From CAZEQK01 sp964514395 (lineage in GTDB: Bacteria > Bacillota > Bacilli > Tepidibacillales > Tepidibacillaceae), in assembly GCA_964514395.1 (NCBI GenBank), contig CAZEQK010000011.1:1-64000 (forward strand): a stretch of DNA of 64,000 nt, read 5' to 3'. The notes under the pieces are model-generated. The model ran no database searches. It worked only from the letters and a program-made list of their open reading frames with translations, and was not told the origin of the DNA. Shown here one piece after another: positions 26,011 through 34,572 of this stretch. The translations under genes were made by a program, and so were the position numbers. How positions within the stretch are numbered: position 1 is the first letter of the stretch; every line of letters starts with the position of its first letter.

Positions 26011-26430
26011 ATGCTGTTTATTATGATAACAAGATACATCATTTATGGATTAACAGGTTTAGTATTAGAGATTTTTTGGACTGGTTTAGGTTCATTATTG
26101 GTAGGAGATTATGCACTGACAGGGCATACGTATATTTGGATGTTTTTTATTTACGGCATGGGGGTGTTCTTAGAATCCATTCACAATAAAATTAGAGATT
26201 ATCATATTTTATTGAGGGGTTTTGCTTGGATTATCGTAATCTATATCATCGAATTCTCCTCTGGTTTTGTTCTAGATCTCTTAATTGGGTATTGTCCATG
26301 GGACTACAGAAATTCAACTAATTTAACTCTATTTGGATACATACGATTTGATTATGCTATTGTATGGTTCAGTGTCGGTCTTTTGTTTGAAAAATATCAC
26401 GATTTCCTTAAGAGAGTAACAGTGCAGTAG
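26011..26430 (+). CDS. CmpB-family (PF06541-like) integral membrane protein
   Basis: A 139-residue protein with about four membrane helices. It resembles the family annotated as putative ABC transporter permease (CmpB): YGLTGLVLEIFWTG, a WMFFIYGMGVFLESIHNKIR loop, CPWDY, and GYIRFDYAIVWFSVGLLFEK at the C-terminus. I start at ATG 26011, nine bases after GAAGG; TTG 26005 is also possible. It sits behind a leader with a terminator, so its expression is probably conditional. Molecular function is unknown; closeness to queF makes a role in queuosine precursor traffic a testable idea only. Confidence 0.7.
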   Translation: MLFIMITRYIIYGLTGLVLEIFWTGLGSLLVGDYALTGHTYIWMFFIYGMGVFLESIHNKIRDYHILLRGFAWIIVIYIIEFSSGFVLDLLIGYCPWDYRNSTNLTLFGYIRFDYAIVWFSVGLLFEKYHDFLKRVTVQ

Positions 26431-26445
26431 TAACTGCACTGTTTT
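26418..26445 (+). terminator. Intrinsic terminator overlapping the end of the CmpB-family gene
   Basis: A perfect 11-bp stem (AACAGTGCAGT with its complement) and a 4-nt loop are followed by T. The 5' arm includes the last codons and the stop. Confidence 0.85.
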
Positions 26446-26651
26446 TCTATGTGCATAATAGTGGTTGGCGCTGGATGTTTTTTTATTAAATTGGATTCAC
26501 TGTAAAAAAAATGATAAGAGATTTATTTAAATATGATGGGTTGTCATAAATGATTTAGGATCATACTAAAATGTTTATATAGAATACCTATGTGATTTTT
26601 GGGAATATTTGAGAATTTTACTTACTTGATGATAGAGGGAGGGACAATTAT

Positions 26652-27641
26652 ATGAGAATAGGTATTCCGAGAGCCTTGCTATATTATTACTATGCTCCTT
26701 TTTTGAAAACATTTTTTGAAGAATTAAATATGGAGGTTATTATTTCTGATGAAACAAACAAAGATATTTTAAATCAGGGTATTAAGGAATCTGTATCAGA
26801 AATATGTGTACCACTAAAAATTTTTGTAGGGCACTCTATAAACTTACTGCAAAAGGGTGTAGATTATATTTTTATACCAAGAATGGTGACAGTTTATCAA
26901 AATGAGTATTTTTGTCCGAAATTCATGGGTCTTCCTGACATGATGAAGCATGGCATTAAAGGTATGGAAAATAAAATTCTTACCTGTCAGATTCATTCCA
27001 AGAATGATGATATATCAAATTATAAAAGCTATTTACCATTAGCTGAAGCATTAAAGGTGACAGAAGAACAAATAAAAAATGCTGCTAAAAAAGCGGGTGA
27101 TAAATGGAAGGTCTTTAGAATGTATAACAAGATGGGGAACCCTATTCCAGCTGCATTAGAAATGGGAAGTAATTATACAAATAAAAAAATAGCCAATGAT
27201 ATTTATGGTTCAATTACCATCGGATTATTAGGCTATGTTTATAATGTTTATGATAATTTTGTGAATATGGATGTAATAAACAAATTAAGGGAATTGAACG
27301 TAAACGTAATAACCTTCGATATGCTGGATGAAGATGAGCTTATGGATCATGTGAAAGCTATGGATAAAAGATTGTTTTGGACATTTAGTAATAAGCTTCT
27401 AGGGGCAGGCTACAAGTTTTTCTCTAATCATGAAGTTGATGGAGTGGTGCATATTACTGCGTTTGGTTGTGGACCAGACTCTTTTTTAAGTAGATTACTT
27501 GAATTCAAGGCAGAAGAGGGTGGAATACCTTTTATGTTAATTAGAATAGATGAACATACGGGGGAAAATCACCTACTGACAAGGATTGAGGCATTTATAG
27601 ATATGTTAAAAAGAAAAAAAGTAGTGAATCAGGGGGATTAA
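26652..27641 (+). CDS. Dehydratase-activase-associated protein, COG3580-like
   Basis: A 329-residue protein beginning MRIGIPRALLYYYYAPFLKTFF, the hallmark of the DUF2229/COG3580 family related to subunits of 2-hydroxyacyl-CoA dehydratases. Conserved cysteines that could hold an iron-sulfur cluster occur in SEICVPLKI, EYFCPKFMG and AFGCGPDSF. ATG 26652 follows GAGGGAGGG. It forms a tight unit with the next two genes (4 and 30 bases between them). Recognised by family pattern; the reaction is unknown. No CoA-transferase or dehydratase substrate genes are nearby. Confidence 0.8.
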   Translation: MRIGIPRALLYYYYAPFLKTFFEELNMEVIISDETNKDILNQGIKESVSEICVPLKIFVGHSINLLQKGVDYIFIPRMVTVYQNEYFCPKFMGLPDMMKHGIKGMENKILTCQIHSKNDDISNYKSYLPLAEALKVTEEQIKNAAKKAGDKWKVFRMYNKMGNPIPAALEMGSNYTNKKIANDIYGSITIGLLGYVYNVYDNFVNMDVINKLRELNVNVITFDMLDEDELMDHVKAMDKRLFWTFSNKLLGAGYKFFSNHEVDGVVHITAFGCGPDSFLSRLLEFKAEEGGIPFMLIRIDEHTGENHLLTRIEAFIDMLKRKKVVNQGD

Positions 27642-27645
27642 AAAG

Positions 27646-28761
27646 ATGAAGGTTACTTTTCCATACATGGGGACTGTTATCATCTACAAAAAATTGTTAG
27701 AGCTATTAGGGCATGATGTTATCGTTCCTCCTCGGCCATCAAAGAAAACATTTGATTTAGGGGTAAAATTTAGCCCAGAGTTTGCATGTTTTCCTTATAA
27801 AGCAATAATGGGGAGCTACATGGAGGCATGTGAACGAGGTGCTGATACCATAATAACTAGTGGCGGACATGGACCGTGTAGAGCTGGATTTTATAGCGAA
27901 ATACATAAAAGAGAACTTGAAAAATTAAACTATAATGTTGATTTTATTGTGTTTGATTCGTTTTTTTATGATAAACAGAAGTTTTTTGCACGAATAAGAA
28001 AGCTAAGAGGCAAGCATTCATGGGTAAAAGTTATTAGAATAATAAGACTGGTTTACAGAATGATTCAAGAAATAGATAAACTAGATAAAAAAATTCATAA
28101 AATAATGCCTTATGAGGTTAATGCTGGTCAAACGGATAAGGTTTGGGGAAAAATTCAACAGGAGTTTGATAAAGTTACTACAAAGAAAGAGCTCAAAAAG
28201 GTAGTTCAAAAAGCAAATGAAATGATAGCTTCTATCGAGCGTTACCCTGTTGAATCAGATAAGAAAATAAAAATTGGAATAGTTGGTGAAATATATGTGG
28301 TCATGGAGCCTTCTGTCAATATGGATATAGAGAAAGTTATAGGAGAACTAGGGTGTGAGGTTGAAAAATCCCACTACCTGTCTGATTGGATTAGTCACCA
28401 TGTCCTGCCAAGCTTTTTAAAAGGTTCTCATGAAGAGAATATACTTAAAAAAGGGGAACAATTTATCGAAATTGAAATTGGTGGTCATGCAAAACAATCC
28501 GTTGGTCATATCATTGATTTTAAGGAAAGGGGATTTGATGGCATTATTCATTTAATGCCATTTGGATGTTTACCAGAATTAATTTCTCAAAGTATCATAC
28601 CAAAAATATCTCAAGATTATAATATACCTGTATTAACCATATCGCTTGATGAACAGACAGGGCAAGCGAACAACAGAACAAGAATAGAAGCATTTGTGGA
28701 TTTAGTAAAAAGTAAGTCTCAATATTCAAAGGAATATATAGCACCTCCAGTTGCTTTATGA
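27646..28761 (+). CDS. Dehydratase-activase-associated protein, COG3581-like
   Basis: A 371-residue partner of the preceding protein. It starts MKVTFPYMGTVIIYKKLLELLGHD and carries cysteines in EFACFPYKA, GGHGPCRAGFY and MPFGCLPELI, the same triad logic as its neighbour, so both may coordinate iron-sulfur clusters at a subunit interface. ATG 27646 lies four bases after the previous stop, behind GGGGG. It ends in TGA, showing that TGA is a genuine stop in this organism. Together the pair resembles the two halves of dehydratase-like electron acceptors. Function unproven. Confidence 0.8.
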   Translation: MKVTFPYMGTVIIYKKLLELLGHDVIVPPRPSKKTFDLGVKFSPEFACFPYKAIMGSYMEACERGADTIITSGGHGPCRAGFYSEIHKRELEKLNYNVDFIVFDSFFYDKQKFFARIRKLRGKHSWVKVIRIIRLVYRMIQEIDKLDKKIHKIMPYEVNAGQTDKVWGKIQQEFDKVTTKKELKKVVQKANEMIASIERYPVESDKKIKIGIVGEIYVVMEPSVNMDIEKVIGELGCEVEKSHYLSDWISHHVLPSFLKGSHEENILKKGEQFIEIEIGGHAKQSVGHIIDFKERGFDGIIHLMPFGCLPELISQSIIPKISQDYNIPVLTISLDEQTGQANNRTRIEAFVDLVKSKSQYSKEYIAPPVAL

Positions 28762-28791
28762 GTAAAAATATATCTTGAGGGGAGAAGAATC

Positions 28792-29766
28792 ATGAAGAGT
28801 GCATATATTGGAGTAGATGTAGGCTCAGTTAGTACAAATGTAGTAGCCATTGATGATAATAATAAAATCCTGTTTCATTATTATACAAGAACAAGTGGGC
28901 AGCCGATTGAATCAATCAAAAAAGGAATTGAAAAGCTAAAAGCCCAATTAAATAATCATTGGACGATACATGGAGTTGGAACGACTGGAAGTGGCAGACA
29001 ATTAGCCGGAATTATGCTTGGAGCGGACGTAATAAAAAATGAGATTACAGCTCATGCAGTTGCAACATCTACAGAGATTCCTGATGTCCGAACGATATTT
29101 GAAATTGGTGGTCAAGATTCGAAAATTATTGTAATTAAAGATCAAATGGTGGTGGATTTTGCAATGAATACGGTATGTGCAGCGGGTACAGGTTCTTTTC
29201 TAGATCATCAAGCTGAAAGACTAGGTGTCCCAATAGAAGAATTTGGAGAATTAGCATTAGCTTCAGAAAGCGAGGTTAGAATCGCAGGAAGATGTACTGT
29301 ATTTGCTGAATCGGATATGATTGCCAAACAACAATTTGGATTTTCTAAACCGGATATTATTAACGGCTTGTGCCAAGCGCTAGTTAGAAATTATATGAAC
29401 AATTTAGCAAGAGGAAAAAGCTTAGAACCACCCTATGTATTTCAGGGTGGGGTTGCGGCTAATCTAGGAATAAAGGCTGCATTTGAAAAGGAACTTGGCC
29501 ATGAAGTGATTATTCCAAAACATTTTCACGTGATGGGAGCATTAGGTGCTTCTATTTTATCAAGGGAAGAGATAAAAAAGACTGGTAAAACATCTAACTT
29601 TAGAGGGTTTCATGCACTACAAACTGAATTCCTACCTTCTAGCTTTATTTGTTCAGGTTGTGCTAATAATTGTGAGGTCATCAAGGTAAAGGTGAATGGA
29701 CAGATAGTAGCGATGTGGGGCGATCGATGTGGTATGTGGCAGGAAAAAGTAAAAAAAATTGTTTAA
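28792..29766 (+). CDS. 2-hydroxyacyl-CoA dehydratase activase-type ATPase (HgdC/BadF family)
   Basis: An ASKHA-fold ATPase of 324 residues that in known systems injects a low-potential electron into a partner by ATP hydrolysis. Phosphate motifs are GVDVGSVSTNVVAID and GIGGQ-like FEIGGQDSKII. The two cysteines that bridge one 4Fe-4S cluster between subunits are Cys129 (NTVCAAGTG) and Cys168 (AGRCTVFAESD). An added C-terminal Cys-rich tail (CSGCANNCE, GDRCGMW) marks the COG1924 subgroup that travels with COG3580/3581 proteins. ATG 28792 follows TTGAGGGGAG. Confidence 0.88.
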   Translation: MKSAYIGVDVGSVSTNVVAIDDNNKILFHYYTRTSGQPIESIKKGIEKLKAQLNNHWTIHGVGTTGSGRQLAGIMLGADVIKNEITAHAVATSTEIPDVRTIFEIGGQDSKIIVIKDQMVVDFAMNTVCAAGTGSFLDHQAERLGVPIEEFGELALASESEVRIAGRCTVFAESDMIAKQQFGFSKPDIINGLCQALVRNYMNNLARGKSLEPPYVFQGGVAANLGIKAAFEKELGHEVIIPKHFHVMGALGASILSREEIKKTGKTSNFRGFHALQTEFLPSSFICSGCANNCEVIKVKVNGQIVAMWGDRCGMWQEKVKKIV

Positions 29767-29923
29767 ATATGGATTACCATAAATACCAGAAAATTAATAT
29801 TGCGGCCATTACATATATTATGTAAACTAGATAACGAATCTTCTCTATTATCAAATTCTAGATAATTAGAAAATAGATATAGGAAGGGAGAGATTTGATA
29901 TCTATAAAAAAATATTATTAGTT

Positions 29924-30550
29924 ATGTTAAGTTTGGCTGTGTTATTTGTTGCATTTGTTCCTGTGAACACGACCGTTCATGCACAAGCACCATCTATGCT
30001 TATAATAGGTAGTAGCAATGGAGATGTCTGGGATTTACAATATCGATTAAACGAATATAATTATCATCTAAAAATTGATGGGATCTATGGATACCAAACC
30101 TATCAAGCGGTAAAAAGTTTTCAAACAAAATTCGGATTAATGAGTGATGGTATCGTGGGACCAATCACTTGGGGAGCAGTAAAGGAACATACCTTGTCTA
30201 AAAATGAGCTGGAGCTTTTAACTCGTTTAGTCTATAGTGAGGCAAGAGGAGAAGTCTATAAAGGTCAGGTTGCAGTTGCAGCAGTGGTTTTAAATCGAGT
30301 TCATTCAGACAAATTCCCTAATACAGTTCGCTCCGTTATTTTTGAAAAGGATGCATTTACAGCAATAAATGATGGTCAATTTTGGTTAACACCAAATGGT
30401 ACAGCGAAGCTTGCTGCATTAGATGCTGTTAGAGGTTGGGATCCCTCAAATGGTGCCTTATTCTATTTTAATCCGAGTACAACAACATCATCTTGGATTT
30501 GGTCTCGCCCTGAATTAGGAACAATTGGTAATCATATATTTGCAGAATAA
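29924..30550 (+). CDS. sleB: SleB-like spore cortex-lytic enzyme
   Basis: Secreted cell-wall hydrolase of 208 residues from ATG 29924. A hydrophobic signal sequence ending in VHAQA is followed by a peptidoglycan-binding repeat (about 28-85, GDVWDLQYRLNEYNYHL) and a SleB-type transglycosylase domain with probable catalytic Glu106 in LVYSEARGEVYKG. The N-terminus from this ATG lacks the usual positive charges and has no ribosome binding site. AAGGGAG sits near 29885, and with one extra A in the A7 run (29906-29912) a TTG at 29895 would give MISIKKILLVMLSLAV, a proper signal peptide. See findings. Suggests a spore former; a vegetative homologue is possible. Confidence 0.85.
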   Translation: MLSLAVLFVAFVPVNTTVHAQAPSMLIIGSSNGDVWDLQYRLNEYNYHLKIDGIYGYQTYQAVKSFQTKFGLMSDGIVGPITWGAVKEHTLSKNELELLTRLVYSEARGEVYKGQVAVAAVVLNRVHSDKFPNTVRSVIFEKDAFTAINDGQFWLTPNGTAKLAALDAVRGWDPSNGALFYFNPSTTTSSWIWSRPELGTIGNHIFAE

Positions 30551-30561
30551 TAATAAACTAG

Positions 30562-30591
30562 AAAAATGTCTGTACCAACAGACATTTTTTT
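30562..30591 (+). terminator. Intrinsic terminator after sleB
   Basis: A 12-bp stem (AAAAATGTCTGT with its complement) and a 4-nt loop are followed by T. Confidence 0.85.
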
Positions 30592-30692
30592 ATTTATGTT
30601 TTCAAGAAATAATCAAACCAGTTAAAGTGAACTGATTAGTAGTAAATAGAAAAATTGTACAAATTGTGTTATAGTACAAGATTAATTAAATA

Positions 30693-30722
30693 TTGACTGT
30701 TATATAACTACACTGTTATAAT
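30693..30722 (+). promoter_or_regulatory. Sigma-A-type promoter of a small gene
   Basis: TTGACT at 30693-30698 and a consensus TATAAT at 30717-30722, spacer 18, lie 38 bases before the small open frame at 30760. Confidence 0.7.
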
Positions 30723-30759
30723 ACAATTATAAATAATAATAAGGGTGGTTATTTAGAAA

Positions 30760-30939
30760 ATGGAAACAATTTTTCAATTTAGATTAGATAAACCCTTTGT
30801 TTTAAAAGATGTAGATCGTTTATATTATGCTTGTAATTATGTGGATAGCAAACAATTTTTTTTAATGGAAAAAGAGAAGTTTCATCAATTTATAATAAAA
30901 GGATTTATTTCTGAAACTAGGCAAATGGGTAATTATTAA
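30760..30939 (+). CDS. Small hypothetical protein, 59 residues
   Basis: ATG 30760 opens a 59-codon frame starting METIFQFRLDKPFVLKDVDR, with GGGTGG about ten bases upstream, a strong promoter (30693-30722) and a terminator (30957-30985) just behind it. Together these indicate a real monocistronic small gene. The product is mixed hydrophilic and aromatic (Phe, Tyr, Lys rich), with a single Cys and no membrane segment. I do not recognise a family. Codon use is AT-rich like the neighbours. Confidence 0.65.
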   Translation: METIFQFRLDKPFVLKDVDRLYYACNYVDSKQFFLMEKEKFHQFIIKGFISETRQMGNY

Positions 30940-30956
30940 AGACATCTTCCTCTCCA

Positions 30957-30985
30957 CCCTAACTATTCTTGTTAGGGATTTTTTA
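30957..30985 (+). terminator. Intrinsic terminator after the small gene
   Basis: A 7-bp stem (CCCTAAC / GTTAGGG) and a 7-nt loop are followed by ATTTTTT. Confidence 0.8.
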
Positions 30986-31110
30986 TGTAATAAATTGTTG
31001 AAATTAATATAGAAAAATTAATCTTTAACATAATTATAAAATATAATTAGCCTATTTCATTTATAATGAAAGTACTAAAAGATTTTAAGCTATGAAAAAG
31101 GATGATGGAG

Positions 31111-32763
31111 ATGGAATTTTCAGGTCTAAACCGAGAACAATATATAAAAAAGATGGAAACAGAACAATTAGATGTCTTGATTATTGGTGGCGGTATAACA
31201 GGTGCAGGTATCGCTTTAGATGCGATGCTTCGTGGTTTAAAGGTTGGACTTGTTGAAATGCAGGATTTTTCCGCAGGTACTTCAAGTCGTTCCACAAAAT
31301 TAGTTCATGGTGGGCTTAGATACTTAAAGCAATTTGACGTGAAGATAGTTGCTGAGGTAGGAAAGGAACGAGCGATTGTTTATGAGAATGCGCCACATGT
31401 TACAAGCCCAGAGTGGATGATGCTTCCTTTCTACAAGGGTGGAACATTTGGTAAATGGTCTACTTCGTTTGGATTGAAAATTTATGATTTTTTAGCAGGT
31501 GTCAAAAAAAATGAGAGACGCTATATGCTTAATAAAGTAGAAACATTAAGAAGGGAGCCATTATTAAAGGAAGATGGGTTAATTGGAAGTGGTGTCTATG
31601 TTGAATACAAAACAGATGATGCAAGATTGACGATTGAAGCATTAAAAAAAGCGGTTGAATTAGGAGCAAATGCAGTAAATTATACTAAGGTTGAAGAATT
31701 TATATATGAAGAGAAAAGGGTGATTGGTGTATTGATGAAGGATGAATTAACTTCTAAAATACACCGATTATATGCCAAAAAAATTATTAATGCAACAGGA
31801 GTCTGGGTGGACCACTTACGAGAGAAAGATCATTCAAAAAAAGGTAAAGATTTAATCCGAACAAAAGGGGTACACCTTGTTTTTGATCAAAAACGCTTAC
31901 CATTAAAATCAGCAATTTATTTTGATACAAATGATGGACGAATGATATTTGCTATTCCTAGAGAAGGGAAAACCTATGTTGGGACAACAGATACATTGTA
32001 TCAAGGGAGTCTTTCTCATCCAAGAATGTTAATGTCAGATCGTGACTATTTATTACATGCTATTCATTCTATTTTTCCATCTTTAAAGCTAACTAAAGAG
32101 GATATCGAATCAAACTGGGCAGGAATAAGAGCTTTAGTTCATGAAGAAGGAAAAGCTCCATCAGAGATATCAAGAAGAGATGAGGTTTTTATTTCAAATT
32201 CTGGATTAATTTCAATAGCTGGAGGAAAATTAACTGGCTACCGAAAAATGGCAGAAGAAATAGTAGACACAGTGACAGATATGTTTAAAAAAGAGGAAGG
32301 AAGGCTTTTTAAACCAAATCAATCCATAAACACACCACTATCTGGAGGAAATGTTGGGGGCTCAGCAGGATTCTCCACCTTTATTTCCGAAAAAGTATCT
32401 AAGGGAGTGAAGCTTGGTCTAACAAATGAAGAAGCACTAAAATTAATTCATCGATATGGGTCAAATGTTGATGGGCTGTTCCATTTAATTAAACACAAAG
32501 ATAAGCAGCTATCCGATGACCTATCTGTATTTATCTATGCCACGCTTGTTTATGGGATTGAACAGGAAATGGTGATAACACCAGTGGATTATTTTCTAAG
32601 GCGTACAGGTTTATTACTATTTGACCGTAATTCTGTTATAATATGGAAAGATAAGGTTATTTCCTTTATGGCAGATTATTATAAATGGGATGAAGCAACA
32701 AAGAAAGGTTATTCTGAAGAGCTAGAACAGGAATTAAGATATAGTATTCATCCCCATGAATAA
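31111..32763 (+). CDS. glpD: Aerobic glycerol-3-phosphate dehydrogenase GlpD
   Basis: FAD enzyme at the membrane oxidising glycerol-3-phosphate to dihydroxyacetone phosphate, passing electrons to menaquinone, 550 residues. The N-terminal dinucleotide fold is LDVLIIGGGITGAGIALDAMLRG, followed by FSAGTSSRSTKLVHGGLRYL. A C-terminal GlpD cap domain is present (about 400-540). Several ATG codons lie close together; I choose 31111 because AAAGGA is then eight bases upstream, while 31102 would abut it. Followed at 18 bases by glpK. No glpF lies beside it. Confidence 0.94.
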   Translation: MEFSGLNREQYIKKMETEQLDVLIIGGGITGAGIALDAMLRGLKVGLVEMQDFSAGTSSRSTKLVHGGLRYLKQFDVKIVAEVGKERAIVYENAPHVTSPEWMMLPFYKGGTFGKWSTSFGLKIYDFLAGVKKNERRYMLNKVETLRREPLLKEDGLIGSGVYVEYKTDDARLTIEALKKAVELGANAVNYTKVEEFIYEEKRVIGVLMKDELTSKIHRLYAKKIINATGVWVDHLREKDHSKKGKDLIRTKGVHLVFDQKRLPLKSAIYFDTNDGRMIFAIPREGKTYVGTTDTLYQGSLSHPRMLMSDRDYLLHAIHSIFPSLKLTKEDIESNWAGIRALVHEEGKAPSEISRRDEVFISNSGLISIAGGKLTGYRKMAEEIVDTVTDMFKKEEGRLFKPNQSINTPLSGGNVGGSAGFSTFISEKVSKGVKLGLTNEEALKLIHRYGSNVDGLFHLIKHKDKQLSDDLSVFIYATLVYGIEQEMVITPVDYFLRRTGLLLFDRNSVIIWKDKVISFMADYYKWDEATKKGYSEELEQELRYSIHPHE

Positions 32764-32780
32764 GAACATAGGAGGGGACT

Positions 32781-34286
32781 ATGAACCAAGAAAAATATGT
32801 TTTAGCCTTAGATCAAGGAACAACTAGTTCACGGGCGATGCTTGTCAATAAAAAAGGTCATATCATCGCGATGACTCAAAGAGAATTTGCTCAATATTAT
32901 CCACAGCCTGGATGGGTTGAGCATGATGCTGATGAAATTTGGGGATCCATCCTTGCGGTATTGGGGCAGCTATTTGGGAAATATAGCATAAATCCTGAAC
33001 AAATTGCTGGTATTGGTATTACAAATCAACGTGAAACGACAATTGTTTGGGATAAAAATACAGGTGAACCAGTTCATCATGCAATTGTATGGCAAAGTAG
33101 GCAATCCGCATATATATGCGATGAATTAATAAAAAATGGAAAAGAAGAAATGGTTAGAGATAAAACAGGGCTTGTGATCGATGCTTATTTTTCAGGTACT
33201 AAGATAAAATGGATACTTGACCATGTAAAAGGAGCAAGGGAAAAGGCAGAAAATGGAGATCTTTTATTTGGAACAATTGATACATGGTTGATTTGGAAGT
33301 TAAGTGGTGGCAATATTCATGTAACCGATTATTCTAACGCATCAAGAACGATGCTATTTAATATACATAACTTAAGCTGGGATGAAGAATTGTTGCAGAT
33401 GCTTGATATACCGAAATCTATGCTTCCTGATGTTCGTTCTTCCTCTGAAGTATATGGGAAAACAGTAACCTATCATTTCTTTGGTAAAGAGATACCAATT
33501 GCAGGGATTGCTGGCGATCAACAAGCTGCGCTTTTTGGACAGGGATGCTTTGAAAAAGGAATGGCAAAAAACACATATGGTACGGGTTGTTTTATGTTAA
33601 TGAATACAGGTGATAGAGCAGTAAAGTCAAAGCATGGATTATTAACAACCATCGCATGGGGAATCAATGGCAAAGTTGAATATGCATTAGAAGGAAGTAT
33701 TTTTATAGCTGGAGCTGCTGTTCAATGGCTACGTGACGGGTTGAAAATTATAAAATCGGCTCCACAATCAGAAGAGATAGCTAGCAAAGTAATGTCTAGT
33801 GAAGGAGTATATGTGGTACCAGCTTTTACAGGGTTAGGTGCACCTTATTGGAATATGGACGCAAGGGGAAGTATATTTGGAATCACTCGTGGTACAACAG
33901 GAGAACATTTAGTAAGGGCTACTTTAGAATCCTTAGCTTTCCAAACAAGGGATGTGTTATCTAGTATGAAAGCAGATTCTGGTATTCAATTGAGTACACT
34001 AAGAGTAGATGGAGGTGCAGTTAAAAATAATTTATTAATGCAATTCCAAGCAGATATATTAGATGTGCCTGTTGAAAAAGCCATGATAAATGAGACAACA
34101 GCCCTTGGTGCAGCATTTCTTGCAGGGCTTGCGACTGGGTTTTGGGATGATCAAGATGAAATTAAACATTATTTAAGCATTGAAGATACCTATCATGTAA
34201 GAATGGAAAAAGAGGAAAGAGAAAAGCTTTATCAAGGTTGGAAAAGGGCTGTCGCTAGTACGATTCATTGGAGTAAAAATAAATAA
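32781..34286 (+). CDS. glpK: Glycerol kinase GlpK
   Basis: Phosphorylates glycerol with ATP, 501 residues, the usual length. FGGY signatures are YVLALDQGTTSSRAMLVNKKG at the N-terminus, the TNQRETTIVWD and WQSRQ segments, and YGTGCFMLMNTG plus LRVDGGAVKNNLLMQFQAD in the C-terminal half. ATG 32781 follows TAGGAGGGG. It forms a two-gene operon with glpD, ended by a strong terminator. Confidence 0.96.
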   Translation: MNQEKYVLALDQGTTSSRAMLVNKKGHIIAMTQREFAQYYPQPGWVEHDADEIWGSILAVLGQLFGKYSINPEQIAGIGITNQRETTIVWDKNTGEPVHHAIVWQSRQSAYICDELIKNGKEEMVRDKTGLVIDAYFSGTKIKWILDHVKGAREKAENGDLLFGTIDTWLIWKLSGGNIHVTDYSNASRTMLFNIHNLSWDEELLQMLDIPKSMLPDVRSSSEVYGKTVTYHFFGKEIPIAGIAGDQQAALFGQGCFEKGMAKNTYGTGCFMLMNTGDRAVKSKHGLLTTIAWGINGKVEYALEGSIFIAGAAVQWLRDGLKIIKSAPQSEEIASKVMSSEGVYVVPAFTGLGAPYWNMDARGSIFGITRGTTGEHLVRATLESLAFQTRDVLSSMKADSGIQLSTLRVDGGAVKNNLLMQFQADILDVPVEKAMINETTALGAAFLAGLATGFWDDQDEIKHYLSIEDTYHVRMEKEEREKLYQGWKRAVASTIHWSKNK

Positions 34287-34310
34287 AACTCAAGATTTAT
34301 TCTGATATTT

Positions 34311-34353
34311 AATCGGTTTTCAAAAAGATGTTGTTTGAGAATCGATTTTTTTT
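34311..34353 (+). terminator. Intrinsic terminator after glpK
   Basis: A 14-bp stem (AATCGGTTTTCAAA with TTTGAGAATCGATT) is followed by eight T. Confidence 0.9.
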
Positions 34354-34510
34354 ATATCACTTAATACAACCAATGAAAAAAGATTAGGATTTAGAAAGAA
34401 TTATTCTTATTTTGGAACAATGAGGCCAAAAGAGATTAGTATTATTATGCCTGTAAACAGTAGTAATTATGTTTATTAAGAAAATAAAATTTATTTTTAT
34501 CATTTAATAC

Positions 34511-34539
34511 TTGATTCAATGAATAAAGTAAGTTATGAT
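34511..34539 (+). promoter_or_regulatory. Promoter of the ROK regulator gene
   Basis: TTGATT at 34511-34516 and TATGAT at 34534-34539 have a 17-base spacer. An AT-only palindrome just upstream (34482-34496) could be an operator but is low complexity. Confidence 0.55.
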
Positions 34540-34572
34540 TTATTTAAATAATAATAAAAATTGGTGGTTGTG

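Noticed and set aside
29900..29902. ATC as a non-standard start for sleB (giving MYKKILLV...)
   Set aside because: ATC starts are very rare. The missing-A explanation with a TTG start fits better and parallels the second hemA defect.
34482..34496. AT-only palindrome as operator of the ROK regulator
   Set aside because: Composed only of A and T in an AT-rich intergenic region; too likely by chance to claim as a site.
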